39,480 bases of DNA from Burkholderiales bacterium (GCA_016790695.1 JAEUOS010000099.1:1-39480), one strand, 5' to 3'. Numbered from the stretch's first letter, positions 16,939 to 25,072 are shown. Program-made: numbers and translations. Notes: a model not told the origin generated them from the letters alone.

Positions 16939-17248
16939 GGTCGATTCCCTCGAAGTATGGTGGTGACCGCCATCGGATCGGCATCGCCGCCGGTCGGTCC
17001 GTTTTGTGCATCGCACCATTCGAATTATAGGGACGGTCGACGCAAAGTCAAGCATTTTTTGACGCGCTGCAGCAATTTTTGCGGAGAAAGCGTAACGTCA
17101 TGATTTTATTGAATTATATTTCCATCCTCGCAGGGAGATTCGCGCCGGCGTGGTATATTGGGGACATCGCGCACCACATCGTTGCGCGCTCCGGAAATCT
17201 CCGCCGTGCGGCGCCGCGTCAACGCCGCTGAGCCACCCGACGTCCGCC
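16939..17248. other. AT-rich intergenic control region between phasin and EamA genes
   Basis: This 310-base gap holds no credible gene. It is strikingly AT-rich for this genome around 17020-17125. It contains the phasin promoter, the 8-bp palindrome GCTGCAGC at 17066-17073 and a nearby GCAATTTTTGC (17072-17082). On the plus strand, TATATT at 17115 and 17154 are possible -10 elements for the EamA gene, neither with a good -35. Confidence 0.6.
17024..17051 (-). promoter_or_regulatory. Near-consensus sigma-70 promoter of the phasin gene
   Basis: On the minus strand TTGACT (17051-17046) and a perfect TATAAT (17029-17024) are spaced by 16 bases. Transcription would begin near 17017 and leave a leader of about 80 bases. 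It is the best promoter in the window. The GCTGCAGC palindrome and GCAA-TTT-TTGC repeat lie just upstream, where a regulator such as PhaR could bind; that assignment is inference. Confidence 0.8.
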
Positions 17249-18121
17249 ATGCCAAACACCGCAAACCGCGACCTGATGGTCGCGCTGATGCCGGGCCTGT
17301 TCGTGGTCCTGTGGGCGACCGGCTTCATCGGCGCCAAATTCGGCCTGCCCTACGCACCGCCGCTCAAGTTCCTGCTGTGGCGCTTCGCGGCGGTGATCGC
17401 GCTGATGGCGCCGCTGGCGCTGGCGATGCGCGCGCCGTGGCCGCGCGGCGCGAAGATCGCGCACGTCGCCGTCGCCGGCATCCTGCTGCAGGCGGGCTAC
17501 CTCGGCGGGGTGTTCGTCTCGATCGACCTGGGGCTCTCGGCCGGCCTGTCCGCGCTGATCGTCGGCACCCAGCCGATCCTGACCGCGGTTGCCGGACCGC
17601 TGATCGGCGAGCGGGTCGGGCCGCGCCAGTGGGCCGGCCTCGCGCTCGGCTTCAGCGGCGTGGCGATGGTGGTCTGGGGCAAGCTCGGACTGGGCGGATT
17701 CGGCTGGGCCGCGGTCGCGGCCTCGGTGCTCGCGCTGCTCTCGATCACCGCCGGCACGCTGTACCAGAAGCGCTACTGCGGGGCACAGGACCTGCGCACC
17801 CAGTCGGTGGTGCAGTTCATCGCCGCCGGCGCCGTGCTGCTGCCGCTGTCGCTGGCCTTCGAGACCCGGCCGGTGGTCTGGACCGGCGAACTGGTGTTCG
17901 CGCTCGCCTGGCTGGTGGTGGTGCTGTCGCTGGGCGCCATCACCCTGCTGCTCATGCTGATCCGCCGCGGCGAGGCGGCGGCGGTCACCAGCCTCATGTA
18001 CCTGGTGCCGCCGGTGACCGCGCTGATCGCCTGGCTGATGTTCGGCGAGGCCCTGACCCTGCTGTCGCTGGCCGGCATGGCCGTGACCGTCGCCGGCGTC
18101 GCGCTGGTCCTGCGCAAGTAG
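17249..18121 (+). CDS. EamA/DMT-family transporter
   Basis: A 290-residue member of the drug/metabolite transporter family. There are ten hydrophobic segments in two EamA halves; the first begins LFVVLWATGFIGAKFGLPYAPPLKFLLWRF and the second half ends VPPVTALIAWLMFGEALTLLSLAGMAVTVAGV, both typical. The likely start is the ATG at 17249 (MPNTANRD). No clear ribosome site is seen, and an in-frame ATG at 17150 would add a non-hydrophobic leader lying on promoter-like sequence. The substrate is unknown; relatives export amino acids or metabolites. Confidence 0.88.
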   Translation: MPNTANRDLMVALMPGLFVVLWATGFIGAKFGLPYAPPLKFLLWRFAAVIALMAPLALAMRAPWPRGAKIAHVAVAGILLQAGYLGGVFVSIDLGLSAGLSALIVGTQPILTAVAGPLIGERVGPRQWAGLALGFSGVAMVVWGKLGLGGFGWAAVAASVLALLSITAGTLYQKRYCGAQDLRTQSVVQFIAAGAVLLPLSLAFETRPVVWTGELVFALAWLVVVLSLGAITLLLMLIRRGEAAAVTSLMYLVPPVTALIAWLMFGEALTLLSLAGMAVTVAGVALVLRK

Positions 18122-18124
18122 AAT
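18119..18124 (+). promoter_or_regulatory. Putative -10 element overlapping the EamA stop codon
   Basis: TAGAATCCG again, with the first three bases being the TAG stop of the EamA gene. It lies 79 bases before the nitroreductase start, which would give a leader of about 70 bases that includes the tandem repeat at 18162. Confidence 0.35.
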
Positions 18125-18161
18125 CCGCCGCCAGCGGCGCCGCCCGCACCGCCCGATCCCC

Positions 18162-18190
18162 GCCACGACCACGCCACGACCACGCCACGA
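18162..18190. repeat. 11-bp tandem repeat, 2.6 copies
   Basis: The unit GCCACGACCAC occurs twice exactly and a third time as its first seven bases. It ends one base before the AGGA of the nitroreductase ribosome site. Copy number may vary between strains. Confidence 0.85.
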
Positions 18191-18202
18191 AGGAACCCCC
18201 GC

Positions 18203-18910
18203 ATGCACGACCAAGCCATCGTCGACCGCGCCATCACCAGCCGCCGCTCGGTGCGCGGGTTCCTGCCCACGCCGATTCCGCGCGCGACGATCGAGGACAT
18301 CCTCACGGTGGCCAGCCGCGCGCCGTCCGGCACCAACATCCAGCCCTGGAAGGTGCATGTGCTCACGGGCGAGGCGCGCGCGCGCTTCTGCGCCGCGGTC
18401 GTCGCGGCGCACGACGAGGACTACGCCCGCAGCAAGCGCGGCGAGCCGCCGCAGAACACCGTCGAGTACGGCTACTACCCGGACGAATGGTTCGAGCCCT
18501 ACCTCGGCCGGCGGCGCAAGATCGGCTGGGACCTCTACGGCCTGCTCGGCATCGGCAAGAAGGACTACGACCGCATGCACGCGCAGCACCGGCGCAACTT
18601 CACGTTCTTCGACGCGCCGGTCGGACTGATCTTCACGATCGACCGGCGCATGCGCCAGGGCTCGTGGCTCGACTACGGGATGTTCCTGGAGAACATCATG
18701 ATCGCCGCGCGCGGCCGCGGCCTCGACACCTGCCCGCAGCAGGCGTTCGCGCACTTCCACGGCCTGATCGGCCGCCATCTCGGCCTGCCGGACTCCGACA
18801 TGGTCGTCTGCGGCATGGCGCTCGGCCACGAGGACCGCGACGAGCCGGCGAACCGGCTGGTCACCGAGCGCGCGCCGCTGGCCGACTTCGTCACCTTCGT
18901 CGAGGACTGA
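18203..18910 (+). CDS. Nitroreductase-family protein
   Basis: A 235-residue FMN-binding flavoprotein of the nitroreductase superfamily. The phosphate-binding RRSVRGF at 14-20 and ASRAPSGTNIQPWKVH at about 37-52 are the standard FMN motifs, and the C-terminal part has GLDTCPQQAFAHF with a typical FMN contact region. It would use NAD(P)H to reduce nitro groups, quinones or enones. The GAAGGA ribosome site supports the ATG. The gene is followed by a large palindrome that separates it from the convergent ankyrin gene. A nitronate monooxygenase gene lies 2 kb away, but no direct link is shown. Confidence 0.9.
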   Translation: MHDQAIVDRAITSRRSVRGFLPTPIPRATIEDILTVASRAPSGTNIQPWKVHVLTGEARARFCAAVVAAHDEDYARSKRGEPPQNTVEYGYYPDEWFEPYLGRRRKIGWDLYGLLGIGKKDYDRMHAQHRRNFTFFDAPVGLIFTIDRRMRQGSWLDYGMFLENIMIAARGRGLDTCPQQAFAHFHGLIGRHLGLPDSDMVVCGMALGHEDRDEPANRLVTERAPLADFVTFVED

Positions 18911-18949
18911 GCGGCGCGCGGCGGAACCGGCCGGCGCCAGGGACTGTTC

Positions 18950-18977
18950 ACGCAAATTGCGCGCGCGCAATTTGCGT
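18950..18977. repeat. Perfect 28-bp palindrome between convergent genes
   Basis: The left arm ACGCAAATTGCGCG is followed directly by its exact reverse complement. With one mismatch it extends two more base pairs on each side (TTc and tAA). It sits in the 76-base gap between the nitroreductase and ankyrin stops. It could fold in RNA as a terminator hairpin for both genes, though there is no U-run, or bind a dimeric protein. Confidence 0.85.
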
Positions 18978-18986
18978 TAATCGGCG

Positions 18987-19670
18987 CTAGGCCCCCGCCA
19001 GGGCGCCGCCGGTGGTCTTCGGCCCGCCGGCATGCTGCTTCAGGCGCGCCTGCTTGAGCACCTCGGCGACCGCCGCGTGGCCCATGCGCAGCGCCAGGTC
19101 GACCGCGGAGTCGCCCTCGGCATTGAGCAGCGCCGGATTGGCGCCGTTGCGCAGGAACAGTTCGGTCAGCCCGGCGTGCCCGCGCGCGGCCGCGTACATC
19201 AGCGGCGTGTAGCCGTTCGGCGCCTTGACGTCGACGTCCAGGTTCATGTTGAGCAGCTTCTGCGCGTAGACCATGTTGCCCTTCTCGACCGCGTAGAACA
19301 GGGCCTTCTGCGCCTCGACGCTGCTGTCCTTCTCGAGCCCGGACGGCAGCAGGCGCACGATGTGGTTGATCAGCGACACGCCCACCATCAGGCCCAGCGC
19401 CAGCAGCAGCGGCACGCGCGAGATGTTCAGGCGCTCGGCATACTGTCCCGGCAGGTTCGCGCCGATGACCAGCAGGATCACGATCAGGAAGAAGGTGAAG
19501 CGCATGTACAGCAGCAGCGCGACGAACACCACCGCCGCCAGCGTGATGACGAGGTAATCGACGCGCACGCCGACGCGGTCGATGACCGACTCCGGCAGGT
19601 TGGCCAGGATCGCGATCAATCCGACCATGCCGACCAGGATCCACTCCTTCATGCTGATCTTGAGATTCAT
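18987..19670 (-). CDS. Membrane-anchored ankyrin-repeat protein
   Basis: A 227-residue protein with two parts. Residues 1-105 hold four hydrophobic segments (about 9-25, 37-56, 57-73 and 87-105). Residues 118-210 hold three ankyrin-like repeats; the clearest is NGYTPLMYAAARGHAGLTEL at about 152-171, ending in NGANPALLN. The ankyrin part is probably cytoplasmic, used for protein contacts. GGGAGGGGAG just before the ATG at 19670 is a strong ribosome site. I do not know a characterised homologue. The gene is divergent from the PBP7-like gene and convergent with the nitroreductase. Confidence 0.82.
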   Translation of the reverse strand: MNLKISMKEWILVGMVGLIAILANLPESVIDRVGVRVDYLVITLAAVVFVALLLYMRFTFFLIVILLVIGANLPGQYAERLNISRVPLLLALGLMVGVSLINHIVRLLPSGLEKDSSVEAQKALFYAVEKGNMVYAQKLLNMNLDVDVKAPNGYTPLMYAAARGHAGLTELFLRNGANPALLNAEGDSAVDLALRMGHAAVAEVLKQARLKQHAGGPKTTGGALAGA

Positions 19671-19841
19671 CTCCCCTCCCCCGGGTGGCGCGCCCCGGCC
19701 GCAGCGGGCCCCTGCTGCGCCGGATTGCCCGCCATTGTGCGGCGAGGCTCGCGCCGCTGGCAAGACCCGGGTGAGAAATCGCCTAAAGTCCCGCCGCCAA
19801 CCCGCGAATTCGAAAAGAGAAATGTCCGCGGCCGCTTCGAT

Positions 19842-19847
19842 TAGAAT
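19842..19847 (+). promoter_or_regulatory. Putative -10 element of the PBP7-like gene
   Basis: TAGAAT followed by GCG, 31 bases before the ATG at 19878. The leader would be about 24 bases. The -35 region is weak. Confidence 0.4.
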
Positions 19848-19877
19848 GCGTGCTTCCGGTTTGCCGCGGATCACGCC

Positions 19878-20819
19878 ATGACGATGAAGTCCCTGCTCTC
19901 GGCCGTGCTGTCCCTGATGATCGCGCTGATCGTCGCGCCGGACGCCGTGGCCAAGCCGACGCGCGCGAAAGCGCCGGCCAAGGCCAAACCGGGCAAGCGC
20001 GCCAAGGCGCCGCAGCGCGCGAAGACCGGCGCGCTGCCGCGCGCGGGGGCGACGCCCGCCGCCGGCGCGCCGCCGCTGCGCTCGAATGTCGCCCTGGTGA
20101 TCGACAACGGCACCGGGCGCGCGGTGGTGGCGAAGAACATCCACGAGGTGCAGCCGATCGCGTCGATCACCAAGCTGATGACCGCGCTGGTGGTCATCGA
20201 CGCGCAGCAGGCGATGTCGCGGCGCATCGCGATCACCGACGAGGACGTCGACGTCGAGCGCGGCAGCCGCTCGCGCCTGCCGGTCGGCAGCGAACTGTCG
20301 CGCGCCGACCTGCTGCACCTGGCGCTGATGGCCTCGGAGAACCGCGCCGCCCACGCGCTCGGGCGCAGCCACCCCGGCGGGCTCGCCGCCTTCATCGAGG
20401 CGATGAACGCCAAGGCGCGCGACCTCGGCATGGCGCAGACCCGCTTCGCCGACCCCACCGGCCTGTCGTCGGCCAACGTGTCGACGGCCGCCGACCTGGT
20501 CAAGCTCGTCAGCGCGGCCAACGCGGTGCCGCTGATCCGGCGCTACTCGACCGACACCCACCTCGACGTCGACGTCGGCGGGCGCGAAGTGCGCTTCCAC
20601 AACACCAACCGCCTGGTGGCCTCGGAGAACTGGGACATCGGGCTTTCCAAGACCGGCTTCATCAACGAGGCCGGGCGCTGCCTGGTGATGCAGGCGCGCG
20701 TGGCCGGCCGTTCGCTGACCTTCGTGCTGCTCGACTCCTGGGGCAAGCTCTCGCGGGTCGGCGATGCCAACCGCATCCGCAAGTGGCTGACCGCGGCGGC
20801 GCCGCGGCCGGCCGGGTAG
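19878..20819 (+). CDS. pbpG: D-alanyl-D-alanine endopeptidase (PBP7/8-like, S11 family)
   Basis: A 313-residue periplasmic serine peptidase that cleaves peptidoglycan cross-links. A signal peptide (about residues 1-25, ending VAK) is followed by a Lys/Ala/Pro-rich basic stretch of about 40 residues. All three active-site motifs are intact: S96xxK99 (SITK), S153-E-N155 and K258-T-G260 (SKTGFINEAG). It lacks the long C-terminal beta domain and amphipathic anchor of PBP5/6, which favours PBP7/8 (PbpG). The ATG two codons later (19884) is an alternative start. It is a single gene. Confidence 0.92.
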   Translation: MTMKSLLSAVLSLMIALIVAPDAVAKPTRAKAPAKAKPGKRAKAPQRAKTGALPRAGATPAAGAPPLRSNVALVIDNGTGRAVVAKNIHEVQPIASITKLMTALVVIDAQQAMSRRIAITDEDVDVERGSRSRLPVGSELSRADLLHLALMASENRAAHALGRSHPGGLAAFIEAMNAKARDLGMAQTRFADPTGLSSANVSTAADLVKLVSAANAVPLIRRYSTDTHLDVDVGGREVRFHNTNRLVASENWDIGLSKTGFINEAGRCLVMQARVAGRSLTFVLLDSWGKLSRVGDANRIRKWLTAAAPRPAG

Positions 20820-20832
20820 CAGGCCGCGCGGC

Positions 20833-21897
20833 TCAGCCGCGGGCCGCCGCCGTTTCCTCGGCGAGCCGCGCGACCAGCGCCGCTGCCGGCAGGCTGCGCA
20901 GCGCCGCCACGCCCTGCCCGGCCCACAGGCTCATGAAGCGCGCATCGCCGGCGCGGCCGGCCGCCGCGCGCAGTTCGCCGGTCAGCGCGTTCTGCACCGG
21001 ATACGCCGGCAGCAGGTGCGCCTGCGCCTCCATGCGCCGCATGTAGTCGTTGACCACGCCGCGCGCCATGCGCCCGGAGAACGCGAGGGTGACGCCGGTG
21101 GCGGTGTCGCCGGCCGCGCGCAGCGCCGCCTTCCAGGCCGGATGGATGCCCGACTCGGCGCAGTCCAGGAACGCGGTGCCCATCTGCGCGGCGGCGGCCC
21201 CCAGCGCCAGCGCCGCGGCGATGCCGCGGCCGTCCATGATGCCGCCGGCCGCGATCACCGGCACCCGCACCGCATCGACGATCTGCGGCACCAGCGCCAT
21301 CGTGCCGATCAGCGACGCCGCGTAGTCGCCGATGAAGGTGCCGCGATGGCCGCCGGCCTCCATGCCCTGCGCGCAGACGAAGTCGGCGCCCGCGGCCTCC
21401 CAGGCGCGCGCCTCGGCGACATTGGTGGCGGTGCCGGCGACCTTGCAGCCGCGCCGGTGCAGGCGCTCGACCGCCGCGGCATCGAGCACGTCGAAGGCGA
21501 AGCTCGCGAGCGCGGGCGCGCACTCGACCACGGCCTCGAACTGCGCGTCCGGATCCTCGCAGAAGCGCGCCGGCACCGCCGGCGGCGCGATCCCGAGTTC
21601 CGCATGCAGCGGCGCGAGCAGCGCGAGCGCGCGCTCGACGGCGGCCGGGTCCGGCGCACGCGGGCGCAGGACGAACAGGTTGACGCAGAACGGCCGGTCG
21701 GTGAGCGCGCGGATGCGCGCCACCCCCGCGCGGATCGCCGCCGGCGCCAGCGTCGCCGCGGCGAAGGCGCCGAGCCCGCCCGCAGCGCTCACCGCGGCGA
21801 CGAGCTCGGGCGTGGTCGCGCCCCCCGCCATCGGCGCCTGGATCACGGGCACGGACATGCCGAAGACGCGGGTGACGGCGGTGGCGGGCAGCGGCAT
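20833..21897 (-). CDS. Nitronate monooxygenase-family FMN enzyme
   Basis: A 354-residue TIM-barrel flavoprotein of the 2-nitropropane dioxygenase/nitronate monooxygenase family. Motifs in order: [15 protein letters not shown] near the start, [12 protein letters not shown] with the catalytic His184, and [16 protein letters not shown] near 216. It oxidises alkyl nitronates such as propionate 3-nitronate, though many members have other or unknown substrates. It is divergent from the LysR gene at 22001, across a 103-base region with an operator-like dyad, so it is probably that regulator's target. It is convergent with the PBP7-like gene, 13 bp apart. Confidence 0.9.
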   Translation of the reverse strand: MPLPATAVTRVFGMSVPVIQAPMAGGATTPELVAAVSAAGGLGAFAAATLAPAAIRAGVARIRALTDRPFCVNLFVLRPRAPDPAAVERALALLAPLHAELGIAPPAVPARFCEDPDAQFEAVVECAPALASFAFDVLDAAAVERLHRRGCKVAGTATNVAEARAWEAAGADFVCAQGMEAGGHRGTFIGDYAASLIGTMALVPQIVDAVRVPVIAAGGIMDGRGIAAALALGAAAAQMGTAFLDCAESGIHPAWKAALRAAGDTATGVTLAFSGRMARGVVNDYMRRMEAQAHLLPAYPVQNALTGELRAAAGRAGDARFMSLWAGQGVAALRSLPAAALVARLAEETAAARG

Positions 21898-21936
21898 GGC
21901 GATCTCCTGTGGCGATCCGGGGTGTCGGCAGGCACG

Positions 21937-21965
21937 ATTGTGCGCTATCCTGTCGTTCGTTGAAA
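21937..21965 (-). promoter_or_regulatory. Putative promoter of the nitronate monooxygenase gene
   Basis: On the minus strand TTCAAA (21965-21960) and CACAAT (21942-21937) each match four of six consensus bases, with a 17-base spacer. Transcription would start near 21930. This places the dyad at 21978-21992 around -55. Confidence 0.4.
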
Positions 21966-21977
21966 ACGATTTTTATT

Positions 21978-21992
21978 GATCGATTCGATCAC
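21978..21992. promoter_or_regulatory. Operator-like dyad in the LysR/nitronate monooxygenase region
   Basis: TGATCGATTCGATCA is a perfect 15-base palindrome around a central T, nested in a wider ATTG-N13-CAAT dyad (21976-21996). It lies nine bases before the LysR ATG. Binding here could repress lysR and activate the divergent gene, as usual for LysR systems. Confidence 0.5.
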
Positions 21993-22000
21993 AATCAACG

Positions 22001-22852
22001 ATGGATCTGGCAGCGCTGCGCATGTTCAAGGCGGTCGTCGACGCCGGCGGGCTCACCCGCGCGGCCGCGCGCGTGCATTGCGTGCAGTCCAACCTGTCGG
22101 CGCGCATCCGCGGCCTCGAGGCCGACCTCGGCCAGACGCTGTTCGAGCGCGCCGGCCGGCGCATGCTGCCCACGCCCGAGGGACGCCGGCTGTACGCGTC
22201 GGCGGCGCGCCTGCTGGCGCTCGCCGATGCGGTGCGCGCCGAGGTCGCCGGCGGCGGCGCCGGCGGGCTGCTGCGCGTGGGGTCGATGGAATCGACCGCG
22301 GCCACCCGGCTGCCCGCGCTGCTCGCCCGTTTCCACGCGAGCCACCCGGCGGTGCAGGTCGAGCTCAGCACCGGCACCGCGCGCGCGCTCCGCGACCGCC
22401 TCGTCGCCGGCGACATCGACGTCGCCTTCGCCGCCGGCGAGCCGGCCGATCCGGCGCTGGCGGCGGAGGCCGCGTTTCGCGAGGAACTGGTGCTGGTCAG
22501 GCCGCCGCGCGCGGCGGGCGGCGTCTCGCCCGACGAGACCACGCTGATCGCGTTTCCGGCCGGCTGCGCCTACCGCGCCATCGTCGGCGACTGGCTCGCC
22601 GCGCAGGACCGGGTTCCGCCGCGCGTGCTCGAACTGGCCTCGTATCACGCGATCCTGGCCTGCGTGGCGGGCGGCGTCGGCTGGTCGATCGTGCCGCGCG
22701 CCCTGCTGGCGATCTATGCGCAGCGCGACCTGCTGCGCGTCGAGCGCCTGCCGCCGCGGGTCGCGCGCCAGACCACCTGGCTCCTGCGCCGGCGCTCCTC
22801 GACCTCGGCCTCGGTCGACGCCTTTCGCGCGCTGGCGCTCGCGCGCCGATGA
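22001..22852 (+). CDS. LysR-family transcriptional regulator
   Basis: A 283-residue LTTR. The N-terminal winged helix is standard: MFKAVVDAGGLTRAAARVHCVQSNLSARIRGLEADLG at about 8-44. The effector-binding domain follows from about residue 90. SVG-type features near CVAGGVGWSIVP in the C-terminal half are typical. The stop overlaps the MFS start as ATGA, so regulator and transporter are co-translated. Its divergent neighbour is the nitronate monooxygenase gene. The inducer is unknown. Confidence 0.93.
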   Translation: MDLAALRMFKAVVDAGGLTRAAARVHCVQSNLSARIRGLEADLGQTLFERAGRRMLPTPEGRRLYASAARLLALADAVRAEVAGGGAGGLLRVGSMESTAATRLPALLARFHASHPAVQVELSTGTARALRDRLVAGDIDVAFAAGEPADPALAAEAAFREELVLVRPPRAAGGVSPDETTLIAFPAGCAYRAIVGDWLAAQDRVPPRVLELASYHAILACVAGGVGWSIVPRALLAIYAQRDLLRVERLPPRVARQTTWLLRRRSSTSASVDAFRALALARR

Positions 22853-24033
22853 GCGGCCGCGCGCCGCTGGTCGCCTTCGGCGGCGCCGCCGCCATGGCGC
22901 TCGCGATGGGCATCGGCCGCTTCGCCTACACGCCGATCCTGCCGGCGATGCACCGCGAGACCGGACTGTCGCCGGACGCGGCGGGCCTGCTCGCGATGCT
23001 CAACTTCCTCGGCTACACGCTGGGCACGCTGTGGCCGCTGTTCGCGCGCCGCCTCGGCTACGCGCCGGGTCCGAAGACCGCGGTGCGCTGGGGAGTCGCC
23101 GCCTGCCTCGCCTGCGCGCTGGCGATGGCGGCAGGCGACACCGTGCCGCTCTGGGGCCTGGTCCGGTTCGCGGCCGGCGTCGCCAGCGCGATCACCATGA
23201 TCTACGCCTCCGCACTGGTCCTGGACGCGCTGGCGCGCGCGGGCGCGCAGACCGCCGCCGGCATCCACTACGGCGGCGTCGGCGCCGGCATCACCGCCTC
23301 GGGCCTGATGGTGCTGGTGCTCGAGCGCGCCGCCGTCGGCTGGCGCGGCATGTGGGTCGGCGCGGCGCTGCTGATCCTGCTGCTGGCGCCGCTGGTGCTC
23401 CTGACCGTGACGCGCCGCGCACGCGGTGCGCGCGCGGCGCCGCCCGCGCCGGCCGCCGAGCCCGCGGCGCGCGCGCGCAACCCCTGGTGGCTGGTCGGCG
23501 CCTACGGCTGCTCGGGCCTGGGCTTCATCGTCAGCGGCACCTTCCTGCCGCTCATCGCGGCGCAGGATCCGGCCACCGCCCCCTACGCCGCCTTCAGCTG
23601 GATGCTGCTCGGCATCGCCGCCATCGCCTCGAACGTCTTCTGGGCGCGCGTGGCCGCGCGCCGCGGCGCCACCGTCGCGCTGGTCGCGCAGTACGCGCTG
23701 CAGGCGCTCGGCGTGGTGCTGCCGGTGCTGTCCGCGACCCCGGCGGCGATCGCGGCCTCGGGCCTGATCCTCGGCGCGACCTTCATGGGCATCGTCACCG
23801 TCGCCAACGCGGAGGCGCGCACGCTCGCGCCCCAGCGCACCGCCGAGATGCTCGCGCTGATGACCGCGTGCTACAGCGTGGGTCAGATCGTCGGTCCGCC
23901 GGTGGCCGGGCTGATCGCCACCCGCAGCGGCAGCTTCGACGGCGGGCTGCTGCTCGCGGCCGCCGCGCTGCTCGCGGGCATCGTGCTGCTCGCGCTCGAC
24001 CGCCGTGCCGCCGCACACGCCGGCCGCGGCTGA
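22849..24033 (+). CDS. YbfB/YjiJ-family MFS transporter
   Basis: A 394-residue major-facilitator protein with about 12 hydrophobic segments. The start MALAMGIGRFAYTPILPAMHRETGLS is typical of the YbfB/YjiJ family (Pfam family for uncharacterised MFS_1-like proteins). A charged and Ala/Pro-rich loop at about 183-206 divides the two halves. The ATG overlaps the LysR stop. The substrate is not known; being linked to a LysR gene and a nitronate monooxygenase suggests export or uptake of a related compound. Confidence 0.88.
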   Translation: MSGRAPLVAFGGAAAMALAMGIGRFAYTPILPAMHRETGLSPDAAGLLAMLNFLGYTLGTLWPLFARRLGYAPGPKTAVRWGVAACLACALAMAAGDTVPLWGLVRFAAGVASAITMIYASALVLDALARAGAQTAAGIHYGGVGAGITASGLMVLVLERAAVGWRGMWVGAALLILLLAPLVLLTVTRRARGARAAPPAPAAEPAARARNPWWLVGAYGCSGLGFIVSGTFLPLIAAQDPATAPYAAFSWMLLGIAAIASNVFWARVAARRGATVALVAQYALQALGVVLPVLSATPAAIAASGLILGATFMGIVTVANAEARTLAPQRTAEMLALMTACYSVGQIVGPPVAGLIATRSGSFDGGLLLAAAALLAGIVLLALDRRAAAHAGRG

Positions 24034-24036
24034 GCG

Positions 24037-24072
24037 CCGCGACCGATCACCGCGACCGAAAGCCGCGACCAT
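24037..24072. repeat. 13-bp imperfect tandem repeat, about 2.6 copies
   Basis: CCGCGACCGA recurs at 24037, 24050 and 24063 (the last as CCGCGACC then AT), a 13-base period. It lies between the convergent MFS and Bug genes, right after the MFS stop. Confidence 0.75.
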
Positions 24073-24106
24073 CGGGCGCGACGGACGGCCGCGCCCGCGC
24101 CGCGGC

Positions 24107-25072
24107 TCAATCGAGGCGGATGCCGGCGCGCTTGATCACGCCGGTCCACTTGGCGATCTCGGCGCGGCGCGTGCGGTCGAGCTCGGCCGGCATGCCGCCG
24201 ACCGGCTCGGCCCCCATGCCCGCGAGGCGCTCGCGGACATCGGGCAGGGCCAGCGCGCGCGCCAGCTCGGACTGCATGCGCTGCACGATCTCCGCCGGCG
24301 TGCCGGCCGGCGCGAAGATCGCGTTCCACTCGTAGACCTCGTAGCCCGGCAGGCCCGACTCGGCGATGGTCGGCAGCGCCGGCATCGCCGGGGAGCGCTT
24401 CGACCCGGTCACCGCCAGCGCCTTGAGCTTGCCGGCGCGCACGTGCGGCGAGGCCGAGGCCATGTTGCCGAAGTAGATCGGCACCTGCCCGCCCATGACG
24501 TCGATGAGCGCCGGCCCGCCGCCGCGATAGGGGATGTGCACCATGAACAGCCCGGCCTGGGCCTTGAAGAGTTCGGCCGCGAGGTGCTGCGCCGAACCGT
24601 TGCCGCTCGAGGCGAACGAGAACTGCCCGGGCTTCGACTTGACGAGCGCCACCAGTTCCTTGACCGACCCGGCCGCGAAGGTCGGGTGCACGACCAGCAT
24701 GTTGGGCACCACCAGCAGCATCGACACCGGCACGAGGTCCTTCAGGGTGTCGAACGGCATCTTCGGCTGCAGCACCGGGTTGATGCTGTGCGACGAGGCA
24801 TCGAGGAGGAAGGTGTAGCCGTCCGGCGCGGCCTTGGCCACCGCGTCGCCGCCGATCACCCCGCCGCTGCCCTGGCGGTTCTCGATGACCACCGAGACGC
24901 CCAGCGCGTCGGCGAGCTTGGGGCCGAGCAGGCGCGCGGTCGCGTCCGCGCCGCCGCCCGGCGGATACGACACCACGATGCGCACCGGCTTGGCGGGCCA
25001 GGCCTGGGCCGCGGCGGTCACCGGCATTCCTGCAACGAGCGCCAGCGCGGCGCAAGCCATCCATCGCTTCAT
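24107..25072 (-). CDS. Bug-family tripartite tricarboxylate receptor (TctC-like)
   Basis: A 321-residue exported solute receptor of the Bug/TctC family. The signal peptide MKRWMACAALALVAGMPVTAAAQA precedes WPAKPVRIVVSYPPGGGADATARLL, a family signature, and later blocks (VIENRQGSGGVIGG, PDGYTFLLD, PYRGGGPALIDVMGGQVP) confirm it. The ATG at 25072 has AGGGGAT at good spacing; an ATG at 25090 would add six residues. It is the third gene after tcuA and tcuB, so its ligand is probably tricarballylate, citrate or a similar acid. The TctA/TctB membrane genes are not next to it. Confidence 0.93.
   Translation of the reverse strand: MKRWMACAALALVAGMPVTAAAQAWPAKPVRIVVSYPPGGGADATARLLGPKLADALGVSVVIENRQGSGGVIGGDAVAKAAPDGYTFLLDASSHSINPVLQPKMPFDTLKDLVPVSMLLVVPNMLVVHPTFAAGSVKELVALVKSKPGQFSFASSGNGSAQHLAAELFKAQAGLFMVHIPYRGGGPALIDVMGGQVPIYFGNMASASPHVRAGKLKALAVTGSKRSPAMPALPTIAESGLPGYEVYEWNAIFAPAGTPAEIVQRMQSELARALALPDVRERLAGMGAEPVGGMPAELDRTRRAEIAKWTGVIKRAGIRLD

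Noticed and set aside
13964..17103. Long frames on both strands over the iorAB-like pair
   Set aside because: They are shifted or antisense readings of the Moco subunit gene; the real gene has intact motifs, a Tat signal and a ribosome site.
17150..17248. Upstream start for the EamA gene at 17150
   Set aside because: The added 33 residues are not hydrophobic, overlap TATATT promoter-like sequence and have no ribosome site.
20827..20841. CGCGGC-TCA-GCCGCG hairpin after the PBP7-like gene
   Set aside because: Only six base pairs, without a U-run, and includes the stop of the convergent gene; expected often in GC-rich DNA.
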